From an uncultured Lachnospiraceae bacterium (GTDB lineage: Bacteria; Bacillota; Clostridia; Lachnospirales; Lachnospiraceae): 10,095 bases of DNA. The translations under genes and the position numbers were made by a program. The notes under the pieces are model-generated. The model did no database searches. It saw only the letters and a list, made by a program, of their open reading frames with translations, and was not told where the DNA came from. This document shows, one piece after another, positions 1-8,001 of this stretch. Every line of letters begins with the position of its first letter. Positions within the stretch are counted from its first letter, which is position 1. The DNA is taken from NCBI GenBank assembly GCA_902766655.1, contig CACXEL010000233.1, positions 1 to 10,095 of the forward strand, read 5' to 3'.

Positions 1-1678
1 CCCCGTCGACCCGGGCTACCCAGCCGGCATCGTAGGGCACTGCGAGGAAGAGATACCCTTTCCCGGAGGCAGCCAGCGCAGCCTGAACGGTGCCGCCAAG
101 CTTCTCGTCGTTCATGTAGACCACGCTCTCAGGGTCGCGTTCCTCCCAGCTGACCTCCACGGACATGGTCTGGGCGCCGGCGTCGTATTCTTCGGCCCGG
201 GCCAGGGCTTCCGCCCTGTAGAAGGAAGCGATGGAGGCAACGTCTTCATATTTATAAAGGGTCAGGTCCCCGAACCGGCCGGCCTCCGCGGCGCCGGAGA
301 CGGAATCCTTGGAGAGGACGTAGCGGATGCCGAGGAGATGGGCCTGGTCTTCATTTTCCATGCCGGAAATGTAGTCGAAGCCCGCATCCGTTGCCAGCTG
401 CGGCCAGTATTTTTCCGCATAGGCCGTCAGATTCCGGCCGGGTGCGTTCGTCCCAAGGCTCACGGAGTGATAGTGCTGGATGAGGGCATCCATCCCGTCC
501 GTGGCTGTAAAGGTCTTCTCGATCCGGAAATACCCCTCAGGCTCTTCCGTGGAAATGAAAGCCAGCGCCTGCTCCACCGCATCGTTTTTTGTGACGGCGC
601 CCCAGCTTCCGTAGCCCGTGGACACCATCCGGCATCCCTTGGCAAAGGCGAAGAAATCAGCTCCCAGGACAGCCAGGGTCAGGATGAGGATCAGGAGAAC
701 GGCTGCCGCGCTTTTTTCCGGCTTCCTGTAGGCAAGAACGATCAGAACGATCAGGCCGGCCAGGCAGACGCCCAGGGCGGCCGTCAGGAAAATGGTCTTT
801 GCTCCCGGAAGGCCGGCGAGAACGCCCGTCACCTCCGCAAAACCGCTCTTAAGCAAAACCAGGAAGGCATCCGCAAGGGCCTGCGGGGCAAGTGGCGTGT
901 CTGTCCTGGCCAGAAGAGACGGCAGGGAAACGCCCGCGGAGACAGCTGCCCCGAGGCAGGAAGACCAGACATAGCCGAAAAGGGCATTCAGGCGGCCGGG
1001 TATGCTCCGCCCCCGGACCAGGATGGCCCTGACCAGCGTGTATACAAAGCCGCCCGCCGTAAGGACCAGGGCGAAGCGGATGTCACAGATGAAGGCCAGG
1101 AGCACGCTGAACGTGATGAGTCCCCACCTGCGGGCCTGGCGGACAGACCGCTCGGCGGCCAGGAGCAGGAGAGCGCCCAGGAAGGGGAAGACCATGGCCG
1201 GATAGCTGAGCCGGGGCACAAAGGCAAGGGCAGTGGCAGAGAATGCCAGCGCGCCGGCTCCTTTCGCCCACTCGGGCAGGGTAAAGGAGGAGAGCCAGAG
1301 GTAAGTGAGGAGAGCCGTCAGAACTGTCAGCACTCCCAGGACCCAGCTAATGACCGCCGGCATGAGGGCAGTGCCCTTCAGGTACCCGTAAATGACCAGG
1401 GCCGCCGTCACCGGGTTCATCAGATCATAGCGGAAAAGGTTACCGCCCGGCCCCAGGCAGGCATCCCAGAAGGTCAGGTCGCTGTCGGCGATCTTCCGGG
1501 CCAGGGAAGCGCACACGGCCAGGTAATCCTGGGCCCTGCCGGCCGTTCCGCCGGCAAATACCGGATAGCAGCCGCCAAAGAACCCATCCCTGAGGAACAG
1601 GACAGCCAGGCCGGCGGCCAGGACCATGCAAAGGAGCGCTGTAAGAAATCTCGCCCTGTACTTATTTTCATCATTCAT
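1..1678 (-). CDS. YfhO-family membrane protein, GT-C glycosyltransferase (C-terminus cut by window edge)
   Basis: An uninterrupted frame runs from ATG at 1678 (MNDENKYRARF) off the left edge, giving 559 residues. An in-frame TGA at 1684-1682 is only two codons upstream, so this ATG is effectively the only start; GGGGG 8 nt before it may serve as a weak binding site. The N-terminal 345 residues hold many hydrophobic segments (near 11-29, 90-129, 140-175, 186-220, 232-255, 294-317, 323-345). An extracytoplasmic part follows with LLGIRYVLSK (448-457), and FLAVPYDAGWVARVDG (544-559) ends exactly at the edge. The last matches the YfhO C-terminal signature PYdxGWxaxxDG, so perhaps only 50-80 residues are missing. 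In Bacillus subtilis and Listeria, YfhO-type proteins work with a CsbB/GtcA-type lipid-sugar system to glycosylate lipoteichoic acid outside the membrane. Here it probably decorates a surface glycan or teichoic polymer. It lies 45 nt after the other GT-C gene. Confidence 0.88.
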   Translation of the reverse strand, partial: MNDENKYRARFLTALLCMVLAAGLAVLFLRDGFFGGCYPVFAGGTAGRAQDYLAVCASLARKIADSDLTFWDACLGPGGNLFRYDLMNPVTAALVIYGYLKGTALMPAVISWVLGVLTVLTALLTYLWLSSFTLPEWAKGAGALAFSATALAFVPRLSYPAMVFPFLGALLLLAAERSVRQARRWGLITFSVLLAFICDIRFALVLTAGGFVYTLVRAILVRGRSIPGRLNALFGYVWSSCLGAAVSAGVSLPSLLARTDTPLAPQALADAFLVLLKSGFAEVTGVLAGLPGAKTIFLTAALGVCLAGLIVLIVLAYRKPEKSAAAVLLILILTLAVLGADFFAFAKGCRMVSTGYGSWGAVTKNDAVEQALAFISTEEPEGYFRIEKTFTATDGMDALIQHYHSVSLGTNAPGRNLTAYAEKYWPQLATDAGFDYISGMENEDQAHLLGIRYVLSKDSVSGAAEAGRFGDLTLYKYEDVASIASFYRAEALARAEEYDAGAQTMSVEVSWEERDPESVVYMNDEKLGGTVQAALAASGKGYLFLAVPYDAGWVARVDG

Positions 1679-1723
1679 CCTTCATTCCCCCAATTTGTTT
1701 TGAGCCTGCGCCGCAAAGTACCT

Positions 1724-3133
1724 CTATCTCATCCAGACGATCAGATCATCTCTGAGAAAGGCCGTGAAGAAGGCGACAACCGCAGCGGCAACGCAGGCTG
1801 CCCCGAACAGCCAGGCCACCGCCTTTGGCCGCTTCCTGAGCCATTCGGTCCCGGTCGCCCAGATGAGGGCGATGGCCGGCATGGCGGGATAATCGTATCT
1901 TCCCTGGGCCTGGTAGTCTTTCATGTAGCTGTAGTATGTGTGAAGACCGAAGACGATCAGGAAGGCCAGCCACAGCAGGGCGAAGAAGAATACGGATTTT
2001 TTCAGGCTGAACCCCTTCTCCCCATACTGGGAGGTCCGGCTGCGGATGGCAGAGACGGCCGCGCATACGAACCCGATCCCTCCGAAGGCGAAGGCGAACT
2101 TGTAGAAATCGAAGACCCATTCCGGCACATCGGAAGCGATGTAGCCGAAGGAACCGATGAAGCTTTCCAGAACGCCCTCCATGTAAACGCCGTCCCGCAT
2201 GGTGAACATGTCCCAGAGGCTCAGACCGTCCTCGTGCAGGGAGGTCTTGATGCTGGGCCTTAGCTCGGGTACGGCGTACATTTCCCCGGACAGGGACATG
2301 GACTTGGATCCGAAGAGATCGAAGCCCTCGTAGATCACCAGGTTCCGGATGAAGAAGAACCCGATCATGACGAAGACCAGGCCGACTATGTAGAAGAAGA
2401 GCCTCGTCATCTTCTTCCTGTCCGCATGCTCGTCCAGCTTGAGGACCGGCGTCAGGAAAAAGAAGAAGATGCTGAGCAATATCCATCCGTATCCGTTGTA
2501 ATAGCTCAGGGCGATAATGCTCATACCGATGGACAAAATCAGGGAATTCACATACCCCCAGCCGTCCTGCAGGATCCGGATCCATGCGTAGGCGACCATC
2601 GCTGCCCCGAAGAGGCACAGCATATCGTTGTTGTAGTAGGAGCACAGATAGATGAACTGGGGTATGGTGGAAATGAAGACCGTCATCAGCCACTTCATCC
2701 GATCGTCAAAAAGCCTCCCGCCGATCCTGAAGAACATGAAGACCGCCCCCATGCCCGAGACCACGCTGGTCAGGCGCAGGGCTACCAGGCGGGTATATCT
2801 GGTCGAGTGGATGAGATTGGCTATCCTCATGAAGGCCGATCCGATGAGCGGAGCCAGGAAGGTCGGCTGAAAGGCGTAAGAGAAGCCCCAGTTCTGGTCC
2901 CTGATCTCCTCCATCCACCCGTTCGGGAGGGCTCCGTGTTCATAGATGTACCATGGGACCTGGGCCCGCATGTACTCGTCCGGATTGAAGTCCATCCCCC
3001 TCTGGCAGGCCCACAGAACACAGAACAGGCCGAAGAGCACAATATACAGAATTTCAAAGAACCGCTGGTGCCGTTCAAAGAAGCCGGCGCTCCCGCTTGT
3101 TTCCGCCTGCTGAGAAGCATTCATAAAACACAT
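1724..3133 (-). CDS. GT-C-type polytopic membrane glycosyltransferase (DUF2142/GT39-like)
   Basis: A 469-residue membrane protein with roughly ten hydrophobic segments, for example near 25-44, 119-136, 147-165, 197-230, 244-264, 343-362, 379-399 and 437-459. The first outside loop carries NPDEY (50-54), the acidic pair expected at the active site of GT-C enzymes that use polyprenyl-phosphate sugars. YYNND (166-170), RNLVIYEG (263-270) and QGRYDYP (410-416) match patterns I associate with DUF2142 and mannosyltransferase-like (GT39) proteins. Predicted role: transfer of a sugar from a lipid-phosphate donor to a glycan or lipid on the outer face of the membrane. Start: the ATG at 3133 has GGAGG only 2 nt upstream, while the in-frame ATG at 3124 (MNASQQ, residue 4) has it 11 nt upstream. 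The true start may be 3124, which removes three residues. It follows the GT2 gene after 58 nt. Superfamily likely; exact family less certain. Confidence 0.85.
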   Translation of the reverse strand: MCFMNASQQAETSGSAGFFERHQRFFEILYIVLFGLFCVLWACQRGMDFNPDEYMRAQVPWYIYEHGALPNGWMEEIRDQNWGFSYAFQPTFLAPLIGSAFMRIANLIHSTRYTRLVALRLTSVVSGMGAVFMFFRIGGRLFDDRMKWLMTVFISTIPQFIYLCSYYNNDMLCLFGAAMVAYAWIRILQDGWGYVNSLILSIGMSIIALSYYNGYGWILLSIFFFFLTPVLKLDEHADRKKMTRLFFYIVGLVFVMIGFFFIRNLVIYEGFDLFGSKSMSLSGEMYAVPELRPSIKTSLHEDGLSLWDMFTMRDGVYMEGVLESFIGSFGYIASDVPEWVFDFYKFAFAFGGIGFVCAAVSAIRSRTSQYGEKGFSLKKSVFFFALLWLAFLIVFGLHTYYSYMKDYQAQGRYDYPAMPAIALIWATGTEWLRKRPKAVAWLFGAACVAAAVVAFFTAFLRDDLIVWMR

Positions 3134-3135
3134 GT

Positions 3136-3140
3136 CCTCC
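3136..3140 (-). promoter_or_regulatory. Ribosome binding site with ambiguous start choice
   Basis: GGAGG (within AAAGGGAGGAC) on the minus strand is 2 nt from the ATG at 3133 and 11 nt from the ATG at 3124. Normal spacing is 5-9 nt, so neither is ideal. The closer ATG is probably too close, which favours 3124 slightly. Confidence 0.5.
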
Positions 3141-3191
3141 CTTTGTTTTCTCCCGGCGCCCGCAGCGCTCTTCCCTCATGGACGCGCAGCG

Positions 3192-5618
3192 TCAGTTGTG
3201 TTTGAGGGAGAAGTCCTGGGTGACCATGGACAGGTTGGGGTTGTAGTAGGGGTCGCCGTCGCGGAGGATCTCCGGCCACCGCTTCCGGAATATGGCCATC
3301 TCGTTCTGGAACCTGGCCACCTTCTCGGGATTGCCCTGGTCGAGCCCTCTGGACTTGGACTCATAGTGGTAAAGCTCGCAGAAGGGGTTGTAGACGATCA
3401 GGTACCCCGCCTTCCGGATCTTCATGCAAAGGTCGATGTCGTTGAAGGCAACGGCCAGCTCCTCCGTGAAGCCGCCTACCGCGTCGAAAACGCTCTTTTT
3501 GACCATCATGCAGGCCGCGGTGACTGCCGAGTAGTCCTGCTGGCAGATGATCCGGTGCTGGTAGCCGGTCTCGCCCCGGCTCTGGTTGACGAAGGCATGG
3601 CCGGCGATCCCGCCCCAGCCGACGATGACGCCGGCGTGCTGGATGGTATTGTCCTCATAGTAGAGCCTGGCGCCCACGGCGCCGACGTCCGGCCTCTGGC
3701 AGAAGCCCATGAGCTCCCCGACCACATCATCGCTGATGTATTCGGTGTCGTTGTTGAGCAGGAAAAGGTAGTCGCCTGTGGCGTAGCGGGCCCCGAAGTT
3801 GTTGATCTTCGAGTAGTTGAAGGGTCCTTCGAAGTAGACCACCCTGACCCTGGGGTCCTCCGCCTTCAGCTTCTCATAGTAGGCGAAGGTCTCCGGCTCC
3901 GTCGAGTTGTTCTCCACGATCAGGATCTCAAGGTCCGGATAAATGACACCCTTGTCCATACTCTTTATGCACTTGTCCAGGTCCTCGATGTGGTCCTTGT
4001 TGGGAATGAGGACCGTGACCCGGGGCTTGTCCGGCCAATGATAGCGCGTCCGGTAAATGCCCGGGAACTCTCCCATCTCCGCCTCCGCCGGCAGTCCGAG
4101 CCGCGCATAGTGGGCATTGATGGCCCGCCGGCCGGCCTCGAAGGCGTAGGTCTTGCTCTCGGGATTGGCGGCGGTGCTCCCCTCGAAAAAGCGCCAGTGG
4201 TAGAGGATCTTCGGGATGTGGACTATTTTGTCCGTCGCCTCGGTGCAGCGCAGGACGAAATCGTAGTCCTGGGCCCCGTCGTAGGCAGGATCCAGAAGTC
4301 CCACCCGGTCGATGAGGCTCCTCTTCACGGTCAGAAGGTGGCAGATATAATTGACGGACCGGAGGAAATCCGGATCGAAGTCCGGCTTTAGGTTGGGCTG
4401 CATGTATTTGTCGCCGATGCCGATCTTGTCCTCGTCGCTGTAGAGGAACTCGGCCCCGGGGTCGGCCCGGAGGGCGGCCGCGTTCTCATAGAGGGCGTTG
4501 GGCGCGAGCAGGTCGTCGTGGTCAGCGAAGACGATGTAGTCGCCTTTGGCCGCCGCGATGGCCGCGTTGGTATTCTCCGCGATCCGAAGCTGCCGGCCGT
4601 TCCGCACAGCATGGATCCGGCTGTCAGAAGCCTCGAGCCGGTCAAGCAGGGCATTCAGCGGAGTATCCTCCCCGCTGCCGTCGGACAGGATGAGCTCCCA
4701 GTTGGCATAACTCTGGGCCCTGACCGAATCGACCAGGGCTGTGAGGAAGTCTTCGGGCGTCTTATAGAGAGGCACCACGATGGAGAAGAGGGGCGCCGGG
4801 TCGAAGCGGTCCGCCCGCTGCCTCGCGAGCACCCGCTCGGAGGGCAGGTGTTTTTTGATCCAGTCCGCATAGATGACCGGGCGCATGGCCGGGTTGAAGA
4901 GCTTGTCGTAGGTCTTCTCCACCAGAGGCTTAAAGCCGTGGTACTTGAAGTACTCGACGCCCTTTTTCGCCAGACGGGAGGCCTTGGCCGTCCTCGCGGA
5001 AATGAAATCCGTCCGGTAGCACTTGAGGAGCTTCTCCTCCCCCGCCCGGAAGGCCACGTAGATCTTCCCCTTCGGGATCGGACGGATCTCGATGTTGAAG
5101 CCGCACATGGGATCCACGGCGTACTCGTCGAAGAGGTCGGCCACGTCCAGCCGCTTGTAGCGGGTGATGACGTCCTTCATGGGCTTTTTGTTCTCATCGA
5201 GAACAGCCATCTCCACCGGCACCGTGGACACGGCCCAGCCCTGCAGGCGCAGGAGCCCATCCTTCGCGTTGACAGTGAAGTCATCCACGAAGACCTTGCA
5301 TGCGTTCATTTTCTCGGCCAGGGCGGCGGCAGTGATCTCAAAGCAGAGCCGGCGGCCGCTGTCGCGGACCACGAAGACCTTGAGTTTTTTATGCTTTTCG
5401 ATATCCGCGGGGATCCGGAAGCGCACCTCGGCCTCGCAGCCGCCGTAGCGCTCGTCCACGTTCTGGGTGATGTAGCGGACCTCTGCCGGGAAGGGCTTTC
5501 CGTCCAGGAAGGCCTCGACTTCCGCGGCGGGCACCAGATGGCCCCGCAGGATATAGAGGTCCTTCTCGGTAAGGGAAAAGCGGTCGTTCCTGATCAGGAA
5601 ACCATCATTTCTTATCAT
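3192..5618 (-). CDS. Tandem two-domain GT2 glycosyltransferase with duplicated N-terminal modules
   Basis: A complete 808-residue protein, clearly a paralogue of the gene before it. The first 200 residues hold what look like two copies of a beta-rich module. One is around LYILRGHL (21-28) with AFLDGK (36-41). The second is around LLRLQGWAVS (122-131) with RLDVADL (156-162) and GFNIEI (173-178). GT2 domain 1 begins at FSIVVPLYKTP (278-288) and carries DGSG (313-316), DHDD (366-369), SDEDK (394-398), DGAQDYDF (447-454) and HWR (474-476). GT2 domain 2 begins at VTVLIPNKD (534-542) and carries ENNS (569-572), FNYSKINNFG (600-609), LLNNDTE (620-626) and NDIDLC (726-731). The intact metal-site motifs suggest both domains are active. 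It lacks the N-terminal coil of its partner and any membrane segment. Likely a second processive or alternating transferase for the same glycan. Family firm; donor, acceptor and linkages unknown. Confidence 0.94.
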   Translation of the reverse strand: MIRNDGFLIRNDRFSLTEKDLYILRGHLVPAAEVEAFLDGKPFPAEVRYITQNVDERYGGCEAEVRFRIPADIEKHKKLKVFVVRDSGRRLCFEITAAALAEKMNACKVFVDDFTVNAKDGLLRLQGWAVSTVPVEMAVLDENKKPMKDVITRYKRLDVADLFDEYAVDPMCGFNIEIRPIPKGKIYVAFRAGEEKLLKCYRTDFISARTAKASRLAKKGVEYFKYHGFKPLVEKTYDKLFNPAMRPVIYADWIKKHLPSERVLARQRADRFDPAPLFSIVVPLYKTPEDFLTALVDSVRAQSYANWELILSDGSGEDTPLNALLDRLEASDSRIHAVRNGRQLRIAENTNAAIAAAKGDYIVFADHDDLLAPNALYENAAALRADPGAEFLYSDEDKIGIGDKYMQPNLKPDFDPDFLRSVNYICHLLTVKRSLIDRVGLLDPAYDGAQDYDFVLRCTEATDKIVHIPKILYHWRFFEGSTAANPESKTYAFEAGRRAINAHYARLGLPAEAEMGEFPGIYRTRYHWPDKPRVTVLIPNKDHIEDLDKCIKSMDKGVIYPDLEILIVENNSTEPETFAYYEKLKAEDPRVRVVYFEGPFNYSKINNFGARYATGDYLFLLNNDTEYISDDVVGELMGFCQRPDVGAVGARLYYEDNTIQHAGVIVGWGGIAGHAFVNQSRGETGYQHRIICQQDYSAVTAACMMVKKSVFDAVGGFTEELAVAFNDIDLCMKIRKAGYLIVYNPFCELYHYESKSRGLDQGNPEKVARFQNEMAIFRKRWPEILRDGDPYYNPNLSMVTQDFSLKHN

Positions 5619-7965
5619 CTTGCGTCACCTCGTCGCGGATCTTCTGCAGTACCGAGTAGTTGGGCGGCATGGTCCCCTTGAGGACGTAGTCTGACGTGTC
5701 GTAATCCAGGTTGGCGTTGAAGTAAGGATCGCCCTCAGCGAAGATCTTCGGCCAGCGGTCCCTGAGGCGCTTGGCCTCGGCCATCTGGCGGGCGTGCTTT
5801 TTGGGATCCTTCTTCTCGTCGTCGGACCCTCTCGAGAGGGACTCATGGTGGTATAGCTGAGCCCAGGCGTTATAGACCACGAGGTAGCCGGCCTCCCGGA
5901 CCTTGAGGCAGAGGTCCACGTCGTTGTAGGCCACCGCCAGCTCCTCGTCGAAGCCGCCGACCTCCTCGAAGACCTTGCGCGGCATCATCATGCAGGCTGC
6001 CGTCACGGCGCTCACGTCCTGGGTCTTGAAGACCCGGCCGTAGTAGCCGCCGGAATCCCGCTTCTCCATGTGGCAGATATGGCCGGCCACACCGCCGATG
6101 CCGATGACGATGCCGCAGTGCTGGAGCCTGTCGTTGGGATAGTAGAGTCTCGCGCCTACGGCCCCCACGTCACCCCGCTGGCAGTAGCCCAGCATCTCCT
6201 CGATCCAGCGGTCTGTGATGACCTCCACGTCGTTGTTGAGGAAGAGGAGGTAGTCACCCTTAGCGCTCTTCACGGCAAAATTGTTGATGGCCGAATAGTT
6301 GAAGGGCTTGTCCCAGACCACCACCCGGAGGTTGTCGTGGGCCTTCGTGAGCTCCTCGTAGCAGGCGAAGGTCTCGGGCTCCGTCGAATTGTTCTCGCAG
6401 ATGACGATCTCGAAATTCTTATAGGTAGATTTCTGATAGATGGAGTCCACCGCCCTCTGAAGGACCTTGTGCAGGTCCTTGTTGGGAATGATGATGGACA
6501 CCAGCGGCTCGCCCTGGATTTCGTACTCCGTCCGGAAGCTCCCGATATCCTCAGCCAGGTAGGCCTTCGCGTGGATGCCCATCCGGTCGTAGTGGGCCTG
6601 GACGGCCCGGCGGCCGTTCTCGTAGGCGTACATCTTGCTCTCGGGGTTGCCGGCCGTGGAGGTCTCGTGGGCCCGCCAGTGGTAGAGGAACTTCGCCACG
6701 TGGGCCACCTTCCGGGACTTCTCCAGGCACCGGAAAATGAAATCATGGTCCTGGGCCCCGTCGAACTCACTCCGCTCAAAGATGCCCTCCGGCCCGCCGA
6801 CCTCCTCCACGATGGACCTCCGCACACAGAAAATGTGCGTGATGTAGTTGTTGGAGCACAGGAGATCCGGGTTGTAGTCCGGCTTGAAGTTGGGGCTGTA
6901 GTAGACGCCCGAGGTGTACATGATCTTGTCTTCGTCGGTGTAGACCGCGTCGGTCTCGGGATCGGCGTTGATGGCCTTCACGATCTCGTAGCAGGCGTCC
7001 TTCTCCACCGTATCGTCGTGGTCGCAGAGCATGATGAAGTCGCCGGTGGCCATGCGGATGGCCTGGTTGGTGTTGCCGGAGATGCCTTCATTTTTCTCAA
7101 GACGGCGGTAGACGACGCGGGAATCGGACAGATAGCGCTCCCTGACCAGGGCTTCCGTCTCATCCTTGGTGGAGCCGTCGGCCAGGCAGATCTCGATGTT
7201 GGCGTAGGACTGGCCCAGAAGGCCCTCCATGAGCTCGTCGAGGAAGCGCTCGGGCGTGTTGAAGAGCGGGATGACGATGGAGATCTTCGGCATATAGGGG
7301 AAGGTCTCCGCGGCCTCCTCCTTCAGCCTTTCCTCCGTCACGACATTTTCATGGATCCAGTCGTCGTAGCCCGCGCTGTCGATGGCGTAGGTGGGCACGG
7401 CATTCTCCCGGATGTAGGCCTCGCGCTTCTTCTTGTCCAGGATCACGTCGAACTCCTGGGCCACGTAGCCCAGCTCGTTCTCCAGCTCGAAGGTGATGAC
7501 CGGGTGGCGGATCTGGCTGAGGGGCAGGCGGATGGAGTAGCCTGACAGGAACTCCCCGTTGATGCCCAGGAGGTCGTTCACGTCCGCCCTGGGATAGCGC
7601 TGGACGTCGAAGGTCAGCATCCGGCTCCGGTCCCGGATCACGATCTGGGGCAGGAGGCCGCACTGGTCGTAGGACCAGCCGCGGAGGACCAGGTTGTCAT
7701 TTTTGTAGTAGCAGTTGTCGATGTTGAAGAGGATGCCGGCCTCGGCCCTGGAAAGCTGGGGGCGGAGCCGGGCGAAGGGGTCGCCGTGACCCGCCTTGCC
7801 CTGGAGCTTCCGGTAGAGCATCATGGCCTTGTTGCCGGACAGAAGGGCCGCGTAGCTGCCGCGGCGCATGCCCTCCTCGCGGGCCTTGAAATAGCGGGCC
7901 TTGAGGGTCTCCAGCTCCTCCTTTACCTTTTCATATTCTTCCTGGTAGTTGAATTCTTCGCTCAT
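5605..7965 (-). CDS. Tandem two-domain GT2 glycosyltransferase with N-terminal coil
   Basis: A complete 786-residue protein with two family GT2 (GT-A fold) domains. Residues 8-30 are a charged, probable coiled coil, followed by a basic stretch SGNKAMMLYRKLQGK (43-57). A beta-rich accessory module follows (about 80-175), marked by NLVLRGWS (91-98) and RADV (126-129). GT2 domain 1 starts at ISIVIPLFNTP (228-238), with DGS at 263-265, the DXD-type metal site DHDD at 315-318, TDEDK at 343-347, DGAQDHDF at 402-409 and HWR at 429-431. GT2 domain 2 starts at VSIIIPNKD (489-497), with ENNS at 524-527, FLNND at 575-579 in the DXD position and NDVDLC at 681-686 as the probable catalytic-base region. 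Twice the usual length of a one-domain GT2 implies two transfers, as in bifunctional rhamnan or S-layer glycan polymerases such as WsaE. No membrane segments are seen, so it should act in the cytoplasm on a lipid-linked chain. Donor sugar and linkage are unknown. Confidence 0.94.
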   Translation of the reverse strand: MSEEFNYQEEYEKVKEELETLKARYFKAREEGMRRGSYAALLSGNKAMMLYRKLQGKAGHGDPFARLRPQLSRAEAGILFNIDNCYYKNDNLVLRGWSYDQCGLLPQIVIRDRSRMLTFDVQRYPRADVNDLLGINGEFLSGYSIRLPLSQIRHPVITFELENELGYVAQEFDVILDKKKREAYIRENAVPTYAIDSAGYDDWIHENVVTEERLKEEAAETFPYMPKISIVIPLFNTPERFLDELMEGLLGQSYANIEICLADGSTKDETEALVRERYLSDSRVVYRRLEKNEGISGNTNQAIRMATGDFIMLCDHDDTVEKDACYEIVKAINADPETDAVYTDEDKIMYTSGVYYSPNFKPDYNPDLLCSNNYITHIFCVRRSIVEEVGGPEGIFERSEFDGAQDHDFIFRCLEKSRKVAHVAKFLYHWRAHETSTAGNPESKMYAYENGRRAVQAHYDRMGIHAKAYLAEDIGSFRTEYEIQGEPLVSIIIPNKDLHKVLQRAVDSIYQKSTYKNFEIVICENNSTEPETFACYEELTKAHDNLRVVVWDKPFNYSAINNFAVKSAKGDYLLFLNNDVEVITDRWIEEMLGYCQRGDVGAVGARLYYPNDRLQHCGIVIGIGGVAGHICHMEKRDSGGYYGRVFKTQDVSAVTAACMMMPRKVFEEVGGFDEELAVAYNDVDLCLKVREAGYLVVYNAWAQLYHHESLSRGSDDEKKDPKKHARQMAEAKRLRDRWPKIFAEGDPYFNANLDYDTSDYVLKGTMPPNYSVLQKIRDEVTQDDKK
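5626..5631 (-). promoter_or_regulatory. Ribosome binding site of the 808-residue GT2 gene, inside the previous gene
   Basis: GAGGTG on the minus strand ends 7 nt before the ATG at 5618 and lies within the coding end of the 786-residue gene. The two genes overlap by 14 nt (5605-5618), so this site decides the start and implies coupled translation. Confidence 0.6.
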
Positions 7966-7970
7966 AGCTT

Positions 7971-7974
7971 CTCC
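7971..7974 (-). promoter_or_regulatory. Ribosome binding site of the 786-residue GT2 gene
   Basis: GGAG on the minus strand lies 5 nt before the ATG at 7965, in the 36-nt gap after the kinase-like gene. It supports that ATG. The gap shows no promoter or terminator that I can recognise. Confidence 0.55.
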
Positions 7975-8001
7975 ATGGCGGCCGCGTGCAGGCGCAGCCT
8001 T

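Noticed and set aside
338..2263. A 641-codon open frame on the plus strand
   Set aside because: It is antisense to the YfhO-family gene and the GT-C gene. Its translation is rich in Gly, Gln, Arg and Glu with no recognisable domain, while the opposite strand encodes two coherent membrane proteins. G+C-rich codon bias explains the long open antisense frame.
1746..2693. A 315-codon minus-strand frame within the GT-C membrane gene
   Set aside because: It is an out-of-frame shadow of the real gene, rich in Arg, Leu and Gly, without membrane segments or motifs. The in-frame reading carries the NPDEY, YYNND and QGRYDYP motifs.
3134..3191. Possible terminator between the 808-residue GT2 gene and the GT-C gene
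   Set aside because: There are short GC hairpins (GACGC-TGC-GCGTC and GCGC-TGCGG-GCGC), but no following T-run on the minus strand, and the next gene follows at once with its own binding site. Read-through is more likely.
6070..7545. A 491-codon plus-strand frame, and similar long plus-strand frames at 3132-4391, 4518-5681 and 7786-9108
   Set aside because: All lie opposite well-defined GT2 or kinase-like coding sequence. Their translations are Val/Leu/Asp/Gly-rich repeats of the antisense codon pattern, with no ribosome binding site or domain signature seen.
7978..7985. GCGGCCGC palindrome in the gap before the 786-residue GT2 gene
   Set aside because: It is a NotI-type 8-bp palindrome, expected at times in G+C-rich DNA. 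Single copy, no flanking repeat or operator-like symmetry.
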